From Bradyrhizobium erythrophlei (GTDB taxonomy: Bacteria > Pseudomonadota > Alphaproteobacteria > Rhizobiales > Xanthobacteraceae): 64,000 nucleotides of DNA. The notes beneath the pieces were generated by a model. It ran no database searches, had not been told where the DNA came from, and was given only the letters and a program-made list of their open reading frames with translations. The stretch covers positions 6,481,001-6,545,000 of the forward strand of contig NZ_LT670818.1 in assembly GCF_900129505.1 (NCBI RefSeq). The letters are read 5' to 3'. The position numbers and the translations under genes were made by a program. Shown here one piece after another: positions 31,890-40,969 of the stretch (its first letter is position 1; each line of letters starts with the position of its first letter).

Positions 31890-32638
31890 GCGCCGCCGGG
31901 ATGCCGACGCCGCGTACGATCGATCTCGATCTTCTGCTGAAGCGGCTCGGCGGGTTTCCGATCATAGGCCTGGCGCACGCTGGCTCCGCTGAAAAGCAAG
32001 CCCGGTGGGCGCGCGACGATCTCAAAGCAAGAAACATTCTGCTTCGCGGACACAGGTCAGCGATCGACGCCCTCGTCGCATTCGAAATCGCTCACAAGAA
32101 ATCGCAGCTTCAGATGTACGACGAGTTCGTCGATAATCTCCTGCTTTGCCGAACTGACGGCCGACCGAACAAACACTCCGCATTGCGCGACCTCCTGATT
32201 TTCACCCAACAGTTTTTTCTTCAGTCGGTCGGGCGGCTCGAGATACGGGACGCCCGCAAACGCACGGCGCAGATGCTCGGATTAACTTGCGACACTAAAT
32301 TCGTTCGCACGCGGCGGCTGTCAATCGATCAAGTAAAATGGGCCGAAGAGCGAACGATCGCCAGGTTTAGACTGCTGGAAAGGTGGCGGGGCGATCAGCT
32401 TCTAAGTTCGGCCTGGCTGAAAGCCGTTTATGTGCTCGGCTTTTACATCGCCGAAATGAACGGCGCGCCGCTCGACCCGGAGGCGTTCTGCACGGATGCG
32501 ACGTGTTTAGTCTCAGTCTGCCGCACGCTTGAGGCCGTCGAACGGCTGGACCGGATTGAGAAGAGCGCCGCCCGCAAAGCCGGAAAGCGCATGATGGGCC
32601 AACGCGGCAATGCTCGCCCGGAGCTGAGCGTGAACTAG
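31886..32638 (+). CDS. hypothetical protein, 250 residues
   Basis: Mostly helical, with LLKRLGGFPIIGLAHAG at the start, KSQLQMYDEFVDNLLLC in the middle and SSAWLKAVYVLGFYIAEMNG near residue 180. No nucleotide-binding, metal or membrane motif is visible. Coupled to the coiled-coil gene before it and 80 bases before the HerA-type ATPase, so it may serve the same process. Confidence 0.55.
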   Translation: MSAAGMPTPRTIDLDLLLKRLGGFPIIGLAHAGSAEKQARWARDDLKARNILLRGHRSAIDALVAFEIAHKKSQLQMYDEFVDNLLLCRTDGRPNKHSALRDLLIFTQQFFLQSVGRLEIRDARKRTAQMLGLTCDTKFVRTRRLSIDQVKWAEERTIARFRLLERWRGDQLLSSAWLKAVYVLGFYIAEMNGAPLDPEAFCTDATCLVSVCRTLEAVERLDRIEKSAARKAGKRMMGQRGNARPELSVN

Positions 32639-32718
32639 GTTGTTTTCAATCACTATTTCCGCTGTCGGCGCCACCGTAGTTTTAAAAATGCATGCTGAAC
32701 TGTGGCAGAGGATAGACC

Positions 32719-34392
32719 TTGGCACATCCCATCCCAAAAGCGGCCTTAGATGACCGGCTGGCGTTTGTCGGCACTGCCGGCAGCGGTAAGACCTACAATG
32801 CCGGCAGTTGCGTCGAGCGTTTGCTGAGCGCTAAGGCGCGCGCGGTAGTGATTGATCCTCTTGGGGTCTGGTGGGGCTTGCGCCTCATGGCTGATGGCGC
32901 GACGGAATCGTCGTTCAACATCCCGATCTTCGGAGGCGATCACGGCGATCTCGCCCTGACGGAGCATGCGGGCGCGCTAATCGGCGAAACGGTTGCCGGT
33001 ATGGCCGAGAGCTGCATCCTCGACTTGAGCCAAATCGGTACCAAGGCTGGCGAACGCCGGTTCATGTTTGCATTCCTCACCGCGCTTTATCGAGGCGTGA
33101 ACGGCTCGCCGGTACATCTGGTGATCGACGAGGCCGATATGTGGGCGCCGCAGCGCCTGCTCGATAAGGAAGGCGAAGCCGCGAAGCTCCTGGGTATGAT
33201 GGAGACTATTGTCCGGCGTGGCCGGGTGAAAGGCTTCATACCGTGGCTCATCACACAGCGCCCCGCCGTGCTGTCCAAGGACGTGCTTAGCCAAGCTGAC
33301 GGCATGATAGCGTTCAAGCTGACCGCCTCGCAGGACCGAGACGCGATCGGCGCGTGGATCGAGGGACAGGCCGACAAGCAGGAGGGCAAGAATATCTTGG
33401 CCGCCCTGCCCAGCCTGGAGCGCGGCAGGGGCTTCGTCTGGATCCCCACTCGCGGCATTCTCGAAACTGCCGCTTTCCCACTCAAGGTCACGTTCGATTC
33501 CTCCCGCGCCCCCAAGCGCGGCGAGAAGAAAAATGATGCCGTTCTGCGCCCGCTTGATCTCGGTAAGCTGATGGACCGGCTTTCCAAGGTTGAGGCCGAA
33601 ACCAAGGCGAACGATCCAAAGGCATTGAAAGCCGAGATTGCAGGTCTGAAACGGGAATTGGCGATCGCCGGGAAACCCCCGGCCAATGATCCAAAGGCGG
33701 TAGATGACGCCTATCAGAACGGGCTTGCCGCGGGACTGGCGCGTGGTGAGACCCGGGCTAGGGCAGCGCTGGCGGCGGTCGAGAGCCGCCTGAAGGACGC
33801 GCTGGCCGTGGCTGGCGCCTCGATAGAGTCGCTAGATAGCCCCATGCCGGCGCCGCTACCGCGGCGGCAAGTCGCTGCGCCGCCGGTTCGGGCCGCCCGA
33901 CCAGCCGCTCCGTTGGTCAAAGCGAACGGTCAATTCAATCGTTCCCAGCATCGCATCCTGCGGTCGCTGGCGATGTGGAAGGCGTTGGGCCATGACAGCC
34001 CGTCGCGGGAGATGGTCGCGGCTGCGTCCGGCTACAGCCCGTCGTCTGGCGGCTTCAATAACCTGCTGGGTGGCCTCGCAACGGCCGGCGCAATCGGCAA
34101 GCCGATGCCTGGACATCTTAACCTGTTGATGGCTGTCGATGACATGACCGCCGACGAAGGGCGGGACATGCTGCTGGGCTATTTGAGCAACCCGCAGCGT
34201 AAGTTGGTCGATGCCATGAATGGCGCTGGCGATCTCTCGCGCGACGACCTCGGAAACCGCACCGATTATTCGTCATCCAGCGGCGGCTTCAACAATCTGA
34301 TCGGTTCGCTGTCAACGCTCGGCCTGATTACAAAGCCGTCGGCTGGCTATGTTGCGCTCGCCGGTTGGGCGCAAGAACTGATCGCGGCCTGA
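32719..34392 (+). CDS. HerA/FtsK-type ATPase with two winged-helix repeats
   Basis: A 557-residue P-loop ATPase starting at a TTG. Walker A GTAGSGKT (18-25), Walker B LVIDEAD (134-140) and an ITQRP sensor place it with HerA-like DNA-translocating ATPases. A coiled coil near 290-370 is followed by two homologous C-terminal modules, each holding a SSGGFNNL motif, that look like winged helices. HerA relatives pump or translocate DNA in phages and defence systems. Here it sits in a replication/packaging-like gene string, so a role in element replication or DNA transfer is likely. Confidence 0.75.
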   Translation: MAHPIPKAALDDRLAFVGTAGSGKTYNAGSCVERLLSAKARAVVIDPLGVWWGLRLMADGATESSFNIPIFGGDHGDLALTEHAGALIGETVAGMAESCILDLSQIGTKAGERRFMFAFLTALYRGVNGSPVHLVIDEADMWAPQRLLDKEGEAAKLLGMMETIVRRGRVKGFIPWLITQRPAVLSKDVLSQADGMIAFKLTASQDRDAIGAWIEGQADKQEGKNILAALPSLERGRGFVWIPTRGILETAAFPLKVTFDSSRAPKRGEKKNDAVLRPLDLGKLMDRLSKVEAETKANDPKALKAEIAGLKRELAIAGKPPANDPKAVDDAYQNGLAAGLARGETRARAALAAVESRLKDALAVAGASIESLDSPMPAPLPRRQVAAPPVRAARPAAPLVKANGQFNRSQHRILRSLAMWKALGHDSPSREMVAAASGYSPSSGGFNNLLGGLATAGAIGKPMPGHLNLLMAVDDMTADEGRDMLLGYLSNPQRKLVDAMNGAGDLSRDDLGNRTDYSSSSGGFNNLIGSLSTLGLITKPSAGYVALAGWAQELIAA

Positions 34393-34418
34393 CGTTGCCG
34401 GAAGAGGAGAGAACAGCC

Positions 34419-34703
34419 ATGCGAACGGCAGACGAAAATAATTGGCGTGATGGCGTCTTCGTGACGCCCGCTAAGGCTGCATCGATTCTCGGCTATTCGA
34501 TCGGGACCGTCCGCAATCTGCTTTTCAACGAAGGGCTCAGGGCGGTTCGCCAGGCTCGGGGCGGTCCAATGTTTGTGACCGTCGAAAGCCTCATCGAATT
34601 GATCGACGGTGCTGAGCCGGTTTCAAAAGCCGAGCTGGCGCGCCTCGCGCGCGCTGCGAACCATTCTGCGCCGCTCGCTTTGATTCAGGGCGGTCGGAAA
34701 TAA
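34419..34703 (+). CDS. helix-turn-helix protein
   Basis: A 94-residue protein with GAGGAG upstream of the ATG at 34,419. The domain reads FVTPAKAASILGYSIGTVRNLLFNEGLRAVRQARGGPMFVTVESLIELID, HTH_17-like. It lies between the ATPase and the replication gene and could regulate replication. Confidence 0.65.
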   Translation: MRTADENNWRDGVFVTPAKAASILGYSIGTVRNLLFNEGLRAVRQARGGPMFVTVESLIELIDGAEPVSKAELARLARAANHSAPLALIQGGRK

Positions 34704-34842
34704 GAAACGGCGCCGCCGGTTGGAGCCGACAGCGCCGTGAACAGAAAGCTTTGTGCATGAACAATCTAGCATCTTGGACGCGCGTCATCAAGGCGCGAGT
34801 CTCTCCGCTGTCGGAAATCGACGCGTTCGGCGAGCCGCGCGG

Positions 34843-37110
34843 ATGAATGCTGCCCCAAATTTAAGCCCGACAACGTTCGCCGGCTTCTACGCGCTCGGAT
34901 ACCAGCGCTTGACCCCCGTGGTCCCCCACGACGCGGCGATCAGCGAAAAGTCATCGCTGGCGTTGCGCGTCGGGACCGATGCAGATAGTCGCGGCAAGGC
35001 CGTCGGCGTGCGCGGTGCCGACGGGAGATGGCATGGCTTCGATTGGGTGCCATACGAATCAGACGAACGCGACTGCCAGCGCTGGCAAGCGATGGGCGCC
35101 GGCATCGGCATCAAGACCGGGCAGGGCATAGTCGCGATCGACGCGGATACAACAAATCTGGAATGGGCGAGCCTGATCCAGCTGGAATTTTTCAAGCGTT
35201 TTGGCGCAACCCCATGTCGCATAGGCCGATTCCCCAAAGCGCTGTACTTGGTGGCGATCTCGTCACCGATGAAATACACGCGGGTTGAGTTCGGGGAGCT
35301 CGACGCCAAGGGTCGGCTCAAAGACCGTGTCGAGATCCTTAGCGACGGCCGTCAGTTTGTCGCGCACGGCATCCACCCCGACACCAAGGCGCCGTACACC
35401 TGGACGCGCCCGCTTGTTGCGCGTGACCAGCTTCCAACGTTCTCGCCCGCGGAAATCGTCGCGTTCCTTGAAGAGCTGCGCACGCTGTTGCCGGCTGCAA
35501 AGCCGCTGATAACGGAAGGTGCCACGACTGACATCAGCCAGGCCTCGCTAAGGGGCCCGATCGATATGGTGCGCAGAGCCGTGGCCGCTACGCCGAACAC
35601 GTCAGCGGCATTCGGGACGCGCGAAGCGTACCGGGACTATGGCTATGCGATCCGTGCCGCGCTGCCCGACAACGAGCCGGCCGCCTTTGAGATTTTCTCC
35701 GAATGGTGCGGGAGATGGGAAGACGGCGTTAATGCCGAGAAAATCGTGAGGTCTGATTGGTCGCGCTTCAAACCACCATTCAGGCGGGGCGCCTCGTGGC
35801 TGTATGAACTCGCCGAACAGCACGCGCCCGAGCAGTTCAGGAAGGTAGACGTGTTCTTCGACGTCATTCCCGAGCCGGAAGCGTCGGTGGGCCAAAGCCA
35901 AACACCCCACGCTCTCGAGCCCAGCCTTTACACTTTTCCTAGTCCTGCGAGCATCCCGCGTCGCCAATGGGTTTACGGGGACCATTATATCCGCGGTTTT
36001 GTTTCGGCCACCGTCGCGCCCGGGGGCCTCGGGAAATCATCGCTCACAATCGCTGAGGCGCTCGCCATGGCATCCGGCAAACCGCTGCTCGGGGTTAAAT
36101 CCCGCGGGCAGTTTCGGGTCTGGCTCTGGAACGGCGAAGATCCGCGCGACGAGCTCGACCGACGAATCTCTGCAGCGATGCAGCATTACGGCCTGACCTC
36201 AGGCGACGTTGGCGATCGGCTGCTCGTCGACAGCGGCATGGAGCAGGAAATCGTTCTGGCTCGGGAAACTCGCAATGGGGCCCTAATCGTCGAGCCCGTA
36301 GCCGGTGCTCTGATTTCGGCGCTCCAGCGTAAGAACATCGACGTGTTCGCCGCCGATCCTTTTGTGAGCTCGCATAAAGTCAGCGAGAATGACAATGGCG
36401 CGATCGACCTCGTCGTGAAGCGTTGGGCCAAGATCGCTTTTATCACCAACTCATCGATTGAGCTCGTGCATCACGTACGAAAGACGAATGGCGAAGAGGT
36501 GACGGTAGAAGACGCCCGCGGCGCATCCGCGCTGGTAAACGGAACTCGGGTCACCCGGGCCCTGACGCGCATGACCGCGAAGGAAGGCCAATCCATGGGG
36601 GTCGCCGAGCCCTGGCGGTATTTCCGCTCGGGCGGGGTCGCTAAGAACAATCTGGCGCCTTCGGCCGGCTCGCCTGCGGACAAGGCCGAGTGGTTCACTT
36701 TGAAATCTGAGATGCTCGGGAACGGCCCGGGCCACGGTGTGGAGGCATTAATGACAGGCGATGCAGTTGGCGTGGTCACCCGCGCGGAGCTAACGGCGAT
36801 GGCCGATACACACGACCCCGACCAGGCCGCGAGGGCCTTCCAGCTTATTCGCGCCGGCAACTGGCGTTCTGACGTGCGCGCTGGAGATGCATGGGTCGGT
36901 CATCCCATAGCGCAAGCTTTTGGGCTCGACGCTTCTGACGGCGGCGACAGGACGAGAATACAAGGTATGCTAAAACAGTGGCGGCGCGAACGGCGCATAT
37001 GCGACGAGGCCGGCAGGGACGGTGCACGCCACGTCAGGCAATTTGTCCGCGTGATCCCGGTATCCGACGCGCCGCCGACCTGTCCCGCCGACGAGGGTGT
37101 CTTCGCGTGA
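34843..37110 (+). CDS. replication protein: prim-pol domain fused to RepA-type ATPase
   Basis: About 755 residues. The N-terminal half has the bifunctional primase/polymerase pattern (FAGFYALGYQRLTPV, GIGIKTGQGIVAIDAD with catalytic acids at 100-102, then VEILSDGRQFVAHGIHP). The second part is a RepA/DnaB-like AAA ATPase: Walker A APGGLGKSS (392-400), Walker B VFAADPFVSSH, then VHHVRK. A C-terminal winged-helix-like region follows. It would prime and unwind DNA for autonomous replication after excision. The iteron cluster begins 33 bases after the stop. An in-frame GTG at 34,753 would give 785 residues. Confidence 0.85.
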   Translation: MNAAPNLSPTTFAGFYALGYQRLTPVVPHDAAISEKSSLALRVGTDADSRGKAVGVRGADGRWHGFDWVPYESDERDCQRWQAMGAGIGIKTGQGIVAIDADTTNLEWASLIQLEFFKRFGATPCRIGRFPKALYLVAISSPMKYTRVEFGELDAKGRLKDRVEILSDGRQFVAHGIHPDTKAPYTWTRPLVARDQLPTFSPAEIVAFLEELRTLLPAAKPLITEGATTDISQASLRGPIDMVRRAVAATPNTSAAFGTREAYRDYGYAIRAALPDNEPAAFEIFSEWCGRWEDGVNAEKIVRSDWSRFKPPFRRGASWLYELAEQHAPEQFRKVDVFFDVIPEPEASVGQSQTPHALEPSLYTFPSPASIPRRQWVYGDHYIRGFVSATVAPGGLGKSSLTIAEALAMASGKPLLGVKSRGQFRVWLWNGEDPRDELDRRISAAMQHYGLTSGDVGDRLLVDSGMEQEIVLARETRNGALIVEPVAGALISALQRKNIDVFAADPFVSSHKVSENDNGAIDLVVKRWAKIAFITNSSIELVHHVRKTNGEEVTVEDARGASALVNGTRVTRALTRMTAKEGQSMGVAEPWRYFRSGGVAKNNLAPSAGSPADKAEWFTLKSEMLGNGPGHGVEALMTGDAVGVVTRAELTAMADTHDPDQAARAFQLIRAGNWRSDVRAGDAWVGHPIAQAFGLDASDGGDRTRIQGMLKQWRRERRICDEAGRDGARHVRQFVRVIPVSDAPPTCPADEGVFA

Positions 37111-37142
37111 GAATCGCAGAAACCCTTGGTACCATTGCGTTT

Positions 37143-37370
37143 GCGACAGTGCGACAGTCGTTTTTTAACTGTCGCACGCGATTCATCTGCGACAGTCGCA
37201 TAAATGCCGGATCGAAGGTTTATCGACTGTCGCGCGAGAAACCCTTGGTACTACTGCGTTTGCGACAGTGCGACAGTTCGGAAATGACTGTCGCAAATCA
37301 ACTGTCGCATGTATGCCTGCGACAGTGCGACAGTCCCGTATTATATAGGGACTGTTGCGCTGACCGTCGC
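37143..37370. repeat. GCGACAGT iteron cluster, probable replication origin
   Basis: Eleven exact copies of GCGACAGT within 192 bases: seven forward (37,143; 37,151; 37,189; 37,262; 37,270; 37,319; 37,327) and four inverted (37,168; 37,226; 37,287; 37,301), plus two degenerate inverted copies to 37,370. Three forward copies are head-to-tail pairs. A 40-base block (about 37,119-37,158) is repeated at 37,238-37,277. An AT-rich TATTATATAGGG lies at 37,340-37,351. Position just after the prim-pol/ATPase gene suits an origin bound by that protein. Confidence 0.75.
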
Positions 37371-37438
37371 AGCGCCGCAGTGGCGCGGCGGGGAGTGACG
37401 CAACCAATCTGGGTACCTCATGATCGCTTTGCCCTAGG

Positions 37439-38044
37439 ATGGCGCGAATGAAGCGGGCGAGGCCGACACCCCGCCGGCTCGGGTGGTCGCAATCGGCGCA
37501 ATTCCGGCAGATCGGCCGGGACGCGATAAGGCAGTGGAACGCCAAGCGCGATCTGATGCCAAGATGCGACGCAGTTAGCAAAAGCTCTGGCGGGCGATGC
37601 CGGCAGTGGCCGATGCAAAACGGGCGGTGCCATTGGCACGGCGGCCGGACTGGCAGGGGGGCGCTTTGGCATCTGCCGCAATATGCCGATTGCAGCACGG
37701 TCGCGGGCGAGGCCAAATTCAATCGAAAACTGCGCGACCAGAAAAGGTATGCCGACAAGCGGGCGGCAAGACTGGCAACCATGACGCCCGAACAGCGGGC
37801 CAAGCATGACGCCTGGCATCGTGCCCACGCGCCTGGCGCCGCGGCCCCCAGGAGAGCCAATCGCGAGCGGACGCGCCAGAGTGCCGAAGGCAGGCTATTA
37901 CTCGCCCAGGCGCCTCGCCAGCGGCCCTCAGACCCCGAATCGACGCGGATCAAGAAGGCGCTTGCGGCCGCGAGCGCCGAGCTGGCGCGTTTAGAGGCCC
38001 GGTCCGCCGAACCGACCGAAGAGGACGAAGGGATTTTTGCATGA
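37439..38044 (+). CDS. HGG-motif protein
   Basis: A 201-residue basic protein with CDAVSKSSGGRCRQWPMQNGRCHWHGG, a Cys/His motif (C-x9-C-x8-C-x2-H) followed by GG.TG. This motif is common in short proteins encoded near phage terminase and packaging genes. The C-terminal half is a helical, charged coil. It overlaps the next gene by 4 bases. Likely zinc-binding and DNA-associated. Confidence 0.65.
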   Translation: MARMKRARPTPRRLGWSQSAQFRQIGRDAIRQWNAKRDLMPRCDAVSKSSGGRCRQWPMQNGRCHWHGGRTGRGALWHLPQYADCSTVAGEAKFNRKLRDQKRYADKRAARLATMTPEQRAKHDAWHRAHAPGAAAPRRANRERTRQSAEGRLLLAQAPRQRPSDPESTRIKKALAAASAELARLEARSAEPTEEDEGIFA

Positions 38045-38388
38045 ACGACATCAGCAGCGAAGACGACGGATTCGACGAGGATTTTGACGAAGCCGGAGTG
38101 CGCGACGAGCTCACCCACAAAATGCGGACCGAAGGGGCGTTGATCGCGTATCGAACCGCGGTCAAGATTTGTCGAGATCCGAAGGCAACCGCTGCCGCAA
38201 AGGCATCCGCCGTAAACTCGCTATTCCGCGCCGGCGGCTTTTTCGCCAACCAGGAGTCCGGCGATCGGGAGAAAGACCTTTCCGAAATGACGCCTGCCGA
38301 GCTCAAAGCCGCGTTGCGCAAAGCCGAGACGTCGCTGAAAAGCAGGAAGGATGAAATCAGCAAACCGAAAGGTGGCCTATTCGATTGA
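38041..38388 (+). CDS. terminase-small-subunit-like hypothetical protein
   Basis: A 115-residue acidic protein: AYRTAVKICRDPKATAAAKASAVNSLFRAGGFF, then EMTPAELKAALRKAE. This layout is often found for small proteins before terminase genes. No large terminase subunit follows here. If it is a terminase small subunit it might redirect a helper phage packaging motor; that is inference only. Confidence 0.5.
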   Translation: MNDISSEDDGFDEDFDEAGVRDELTHKMRTEGALIAYRTAVKICRDPKATAAAKASAVNSLFRAGGFFANQESGDREKDLSEMTPAELKAALRKAETSLKSRKDEISKPKGGLFD

Positions 38389-38410
38389 CCGCGGGACGCG
38401 GCGCGGGACC

Positions 38411-38545
38411 TTAGAGTTTGTAGAGCATTATCCCGGCAAGGACGATCAGCAACAAGCATTGGCAGATTTGAAAGACGAGGCCGAACCACTGCCGCTCGTC
38501 CATGATATTTAGGCGGTGTTCGAGGTTAAGATGTTTTAGGTCCAT
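38411..38545 (-). CDS. 44-residue single-span membrane protein
   Basis: The ATG at 38,545 opens a polar helix (LKHLNLEHRLNIMDERQWF), then a span (LLLIVLAGIMLYKL) at the C-terminus. It is convergent with 38,041. No homologue recognised. Its size and topology fit a small regulator or lysis-type peptide, without evidence. Confidence 0.45.
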   Translation of the reverse strand: MDLKHLNLEHRLNIMDERQWFGLVFQICQCLLLIVLAGIMLYKL

Positions 38546-38583
38546 GCGGTCCTCGAAAAGCAAGTGTGTCCGACAAGCGATGG

Positions 38584-39201
38584 TCAGCGGTTCGATCCGC
38601 GCGTTTTCAACGCTTCTAAGATGCGCGCAACCCTACGCTTAACAGCCTTGGCATGTAGTCGTCTGGCCATCTTCTCCTTAGCTCTTCGGGCCTGCAAGGC
38701 TTTAAATTCGATTGTACCTGGCGCCGGCGGAATCTTGGCGAGAGCGGCTAGGCGCTTTTGCTCGAAAAACTCGGTTAGGTCGGCCTCGTCGATCAGCGGT
38801 GGCCGGCCAACAATGTACGGAACACGTCCGCGCAAACAGAGGTATCGGATTTGCCGTGCGGAGCGTTCGAACTTGATCGCCGCTTCAGCGATAGTCAATA
38901 GAACGAAGGGCTTTGCCACTGCACCCGCGCTCACATATTCGAACGTTTCCGATTCTCCTTTTGCCCGAGCTTTCCGCCGCGCTTTGAGCTCTTGCTTTCG
39001 CAAAACCCGTCGTTGTTTTGCCCCCGCGACATAAATTTCCAAATCTTTTTCGTCTATCGTGGCCGGCCGGCCCAGGATGTATCCCAGCTTCCGTTCAAGT
39101 CGAAGTCGCTTAACGTGACCGCGCGAACGCCGCAGCAGCGCCGCGGCTTCGGCTTCAAGCAACAGTTTTGGCAAGCGAATATTAGCGGGCGCGTCGCTCA
39201 T
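38584..39201 (-). CDS. tandem helix-turn-helix protein
   Basis: About 205 residues with two related winged-helix-type modules: LLLEAEAAALLRRSRGHVKRL...YILGRPATIDEKDLEIYV and LLTIAEAAIKFERSARQIRYL...YIVGRPPLIDEADLTEFF. Shared GRPxxIDExDLxxxx endings point to an internal duplication. A basic linker and tail flank them. A dimer-like monomer that could read a palindromic or paired operator. Start ATG at 39,201; upstream ATG possible. Confidence 0.65.
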   Translation of the reverse strand: MSDAPANIRLPKLLLEAEAAALLRRSRGHVKRLRLERKLGYILGRPATIDEKDLEIYVAGAKQRRVLRKQELKARRKARAKGESETFEYVSAGAVAKPFVLLTIAEAAIKFERSARQIRYLCLRGRVPYIVGRPPLIDEADLTEFFEQKRLAALAKIPPAPGTIEFKALQARRAKEKMARRLHAKAVKRRVARILEALKTRGSNR

Positions 39202-39488
39202 TCGGCGATGAAGCCGCCGGCGCGGTGCGTATGTCAAATTGCGGATTTGTATCTCGGCGTAGTGAGGCAACAATTACGTTCCCTACACGCGTTTCGTTCC
39301 GTATTGTTTTTGCGAGGGACTAGAAACCCCATGTGCAACAGGAGTAAATCTTCAAAATCCGGGGTCTCCGCGTGCATGTCCAGGGCGAAAGCCTAAAGAC
39401 GCGCGAGGGCCATCTGTAGCTGGCGTTTCTAGCCCCGGAAGACAGCAACGCCACCGCCTTGAAACGCGGTCAGAAAAGGAAGCTACAG

Positions 39489-39698
39489 ATGACAAGCACC
39501 AACCTGAAAACTCGCGACACTGAAACGGTCACCAACATCGAAAAGGATTTGGTCGCCGCGCGGCGGGACGGCCGATTCGAGGATGCGCTGCACCACCTGG
39601 ACGAAATCTTCGTGTTTCACAAGCACACCGAAAGCGCGCTGATCAGAGCGCGTTGCGCGGTGTTGCTTGCAGCGCCAGAGCTACAGGAAGCCGCCTAA
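39489..39698 (+). CDS. 69-residue hypothetical protein (GRFEDAL family)
   Basis: Preceded by AGGAAGC before its ATG. The block KDLVAARRDGRFEDALHHLDEI is repeated in the next gene (KDLKAAVSEGRFEDALSQLGKI). The leader AAACGCGG...GGAAGCTAC is also repeated before the next gene, so gene and leader were duplicated together. Function unknown. Confidence 0.6.
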   Translation: MTSTNLKTRDTETVTNIEKDLVAARRDGRFEDALHHLDEIFVFHKHTESALIRARCAVLLAAPELQEAA

Positions 39699-39722
39699 AA
39701 CGCGGCTAGCAAGGAAGCTACG

Positions 39723-39896
39723 GTGAAAAACAGTGAATCAACGAAGGTCCTTGAGCTGCTCGCAGCAAACGTAAAGGATTTGAAGGCCGCAGTCAGCGAA
39801 GGCCGATTTGAGGATGCCCTATCCCAACTTGGCAAAATCGCGTCGGTCCGCGCGACTACTGAAAACGATGCGCTAACGGTGCGACGAGAGACATAG
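39723..39896 (+). CDS. 57-residue hypothetical protein (GRFEDAL family), tandem copy
   Basis: Starts at a GTG after an AAGGAAGCTACG leader and carries the GRFEDALSQLGKI block. Two-helix protein. A T-rich tail (CCCTTTTTCG) lies 30 bases downstream and may end transcription between this gene and the convergent recombinase. Confidence 0.55.
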   Translation: MKNSESTKVLELLAANVKDLKAAVSEGRFEDALSQLGKIASVRATTENDALTVRRET

Positions 39897-39953
39897 ACGT
39901 CTGCGAAGCGAAGCGAATGGGGCGCCGATGGCGCCCTTTTTCGTTTCGATCAA

Positions 39954-40646
39954 TTACGCCTGCAGGCGTTCCCGCAGACGCGAGACCGCCTTGGCGGTCC
40001 ATTCGCCGCGTCCGCTCGGCGTGGGCACGCCCTCAGCCGCGAGCAGGGCCGCAACGGTGCGCAGAGAGCCGGCGCCGGCGGGATCGATGCGCGCGAGAAT
40101 GGGTGCAAGCGCGTCGGCCTGTGCGTCAGCGGCCGATGATCGCGCCGCTCGCGCCTTGGCGAGATCCGCCGCCGTTCCCGCCCGTCCACGAAATCCACCT
40201 AGCTTCTTGCCGCGGGCTTTCGACGCTGCGAGCGCCGCCTTTGTGCGTGCTGAAATCATGCCGGCCTCGAGCTCGGCGACTGACATCATGCTCTGAAGCA
40301 GGAAGCGTCCTGTCGGCCCCTCGATCTGCGGAAGGTCGCAGAAGCGGACGTCGACGCCCGCCTCCAAAATTCGGGATAGGAAGCCCTGCGAACGAGCTAG
40401 GCGATCGACTTTGGCGACAACCAGCGCCGCGCGGTGTGCTTTGCACAGAGCGAGCGCCTTTGCCAGCTCTGGCCTGTTGTCTGAGCGCTTGCCTGATTCA
40501 ATCTCGACGAATTCCTTGATCAGCGTCCACTTGCCGCCGTTCAGATAGGTTTCGACGGCCAGGCGCTGCGCCTCGACGCCCAGTCCTGATCGACCTTGCC
40601 CCGCGGTCGAGACACGCAAATACGAAATGAAGCGGCCTTGTGCCAT
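39954..40646 (-). CDS. serine recombinase (resolvase/invertase type)
   Basis: About 230 residues. The N-terminal catalytic domain starts GRFISYLRVSTAGQGRSGLG, with the nucleophile Ser in the YxRVST motif. It has the core ALVVAKVDRLARS and FLLQSMMSVAELEAGMISARTKAAL, and ends in a short helix-turn-helix domain (LRTVAALLAAEGVPTPSGRGEWTAKAVSRL). It may resolve dimers or invert DNA; no obvious paired res site was found in the flanking 200 bases. Start ATG at 40,646; an upstream ATG would add 20 atypical residues. Confidence 0.85.
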   Translation of the reverse strand: MAQGRFISYLRVSTAGQGRSGLGVEAQRLAVETYLNGGKWTLIKEFVEIESGKRSDNRPELAKALALCKAHRAALVVAKVDRLARSQGFLSRILEAGVDVRFCDLPQIEGPTGRFLLQSMMSVAELEAGMISARTKAALAASKARGKKLGGFRGRAGTAADLAKARAARSSAADAQADALAPILARIDPAGAGSLRTVAALLAAEGVPTPSGRGEWTAKAVSRLRERLQA

Positions 40647-40723
40647 GGAATTTGTCCCTGTGTCATTCAATGCAACGACCGTTGCACACAGCGACACGGA
40701 GCACAATCGCCAATTCGGCTATT

Positions 40724-40969
40724 TCAAACGCGTCTGAACGCGAGCACGTTGCCTCGCGGTTGCGGCGCCGCGGGTTGATTTACCGAGCCAACCATTGCGC
40801 CGGCGCGCCGCAGGTCTTCGGCAAGCGTAGCGGCAGCTCGGGACGCGCTGGCGATGAGAGTGGACAGCGCTCGCCGGTTGGCGGGCGAGTCGGGATTTTG
40901 CAGTTCGTCTTTGATAACGCCAAGGGTCGCCGCGACGTAGCGGGCTTGCATGTCGGGTTCAGTGAGCAT
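40724..40969 (-). CDS. 81-residue helical hypothetical protein
   Basis: Helical: ARYVAATLGVIKDELQNP, ANRRALSTLIASASRAAATLAEDL, then a Pro-rich end. It lies upstream of the recombinase on the same strand (77 bases). No family recognised. Confidence 0.5.
   Translation of the reverse strand: MLTEPDMQARYVAATLGVIKDELQNPDSPANRRALSTLIASASRAAATLAEDLRRAGAMVGSVNQPAAPQPRGNVLAFRRV

Noticed and set aside
37143..37370. CRISPR array
   Set aside because: The repeat unit is only 8 bases, occurs in both orientations and at uneven spacing, so it is an iteron cluster. No cas genes were seen anywhere in the window.
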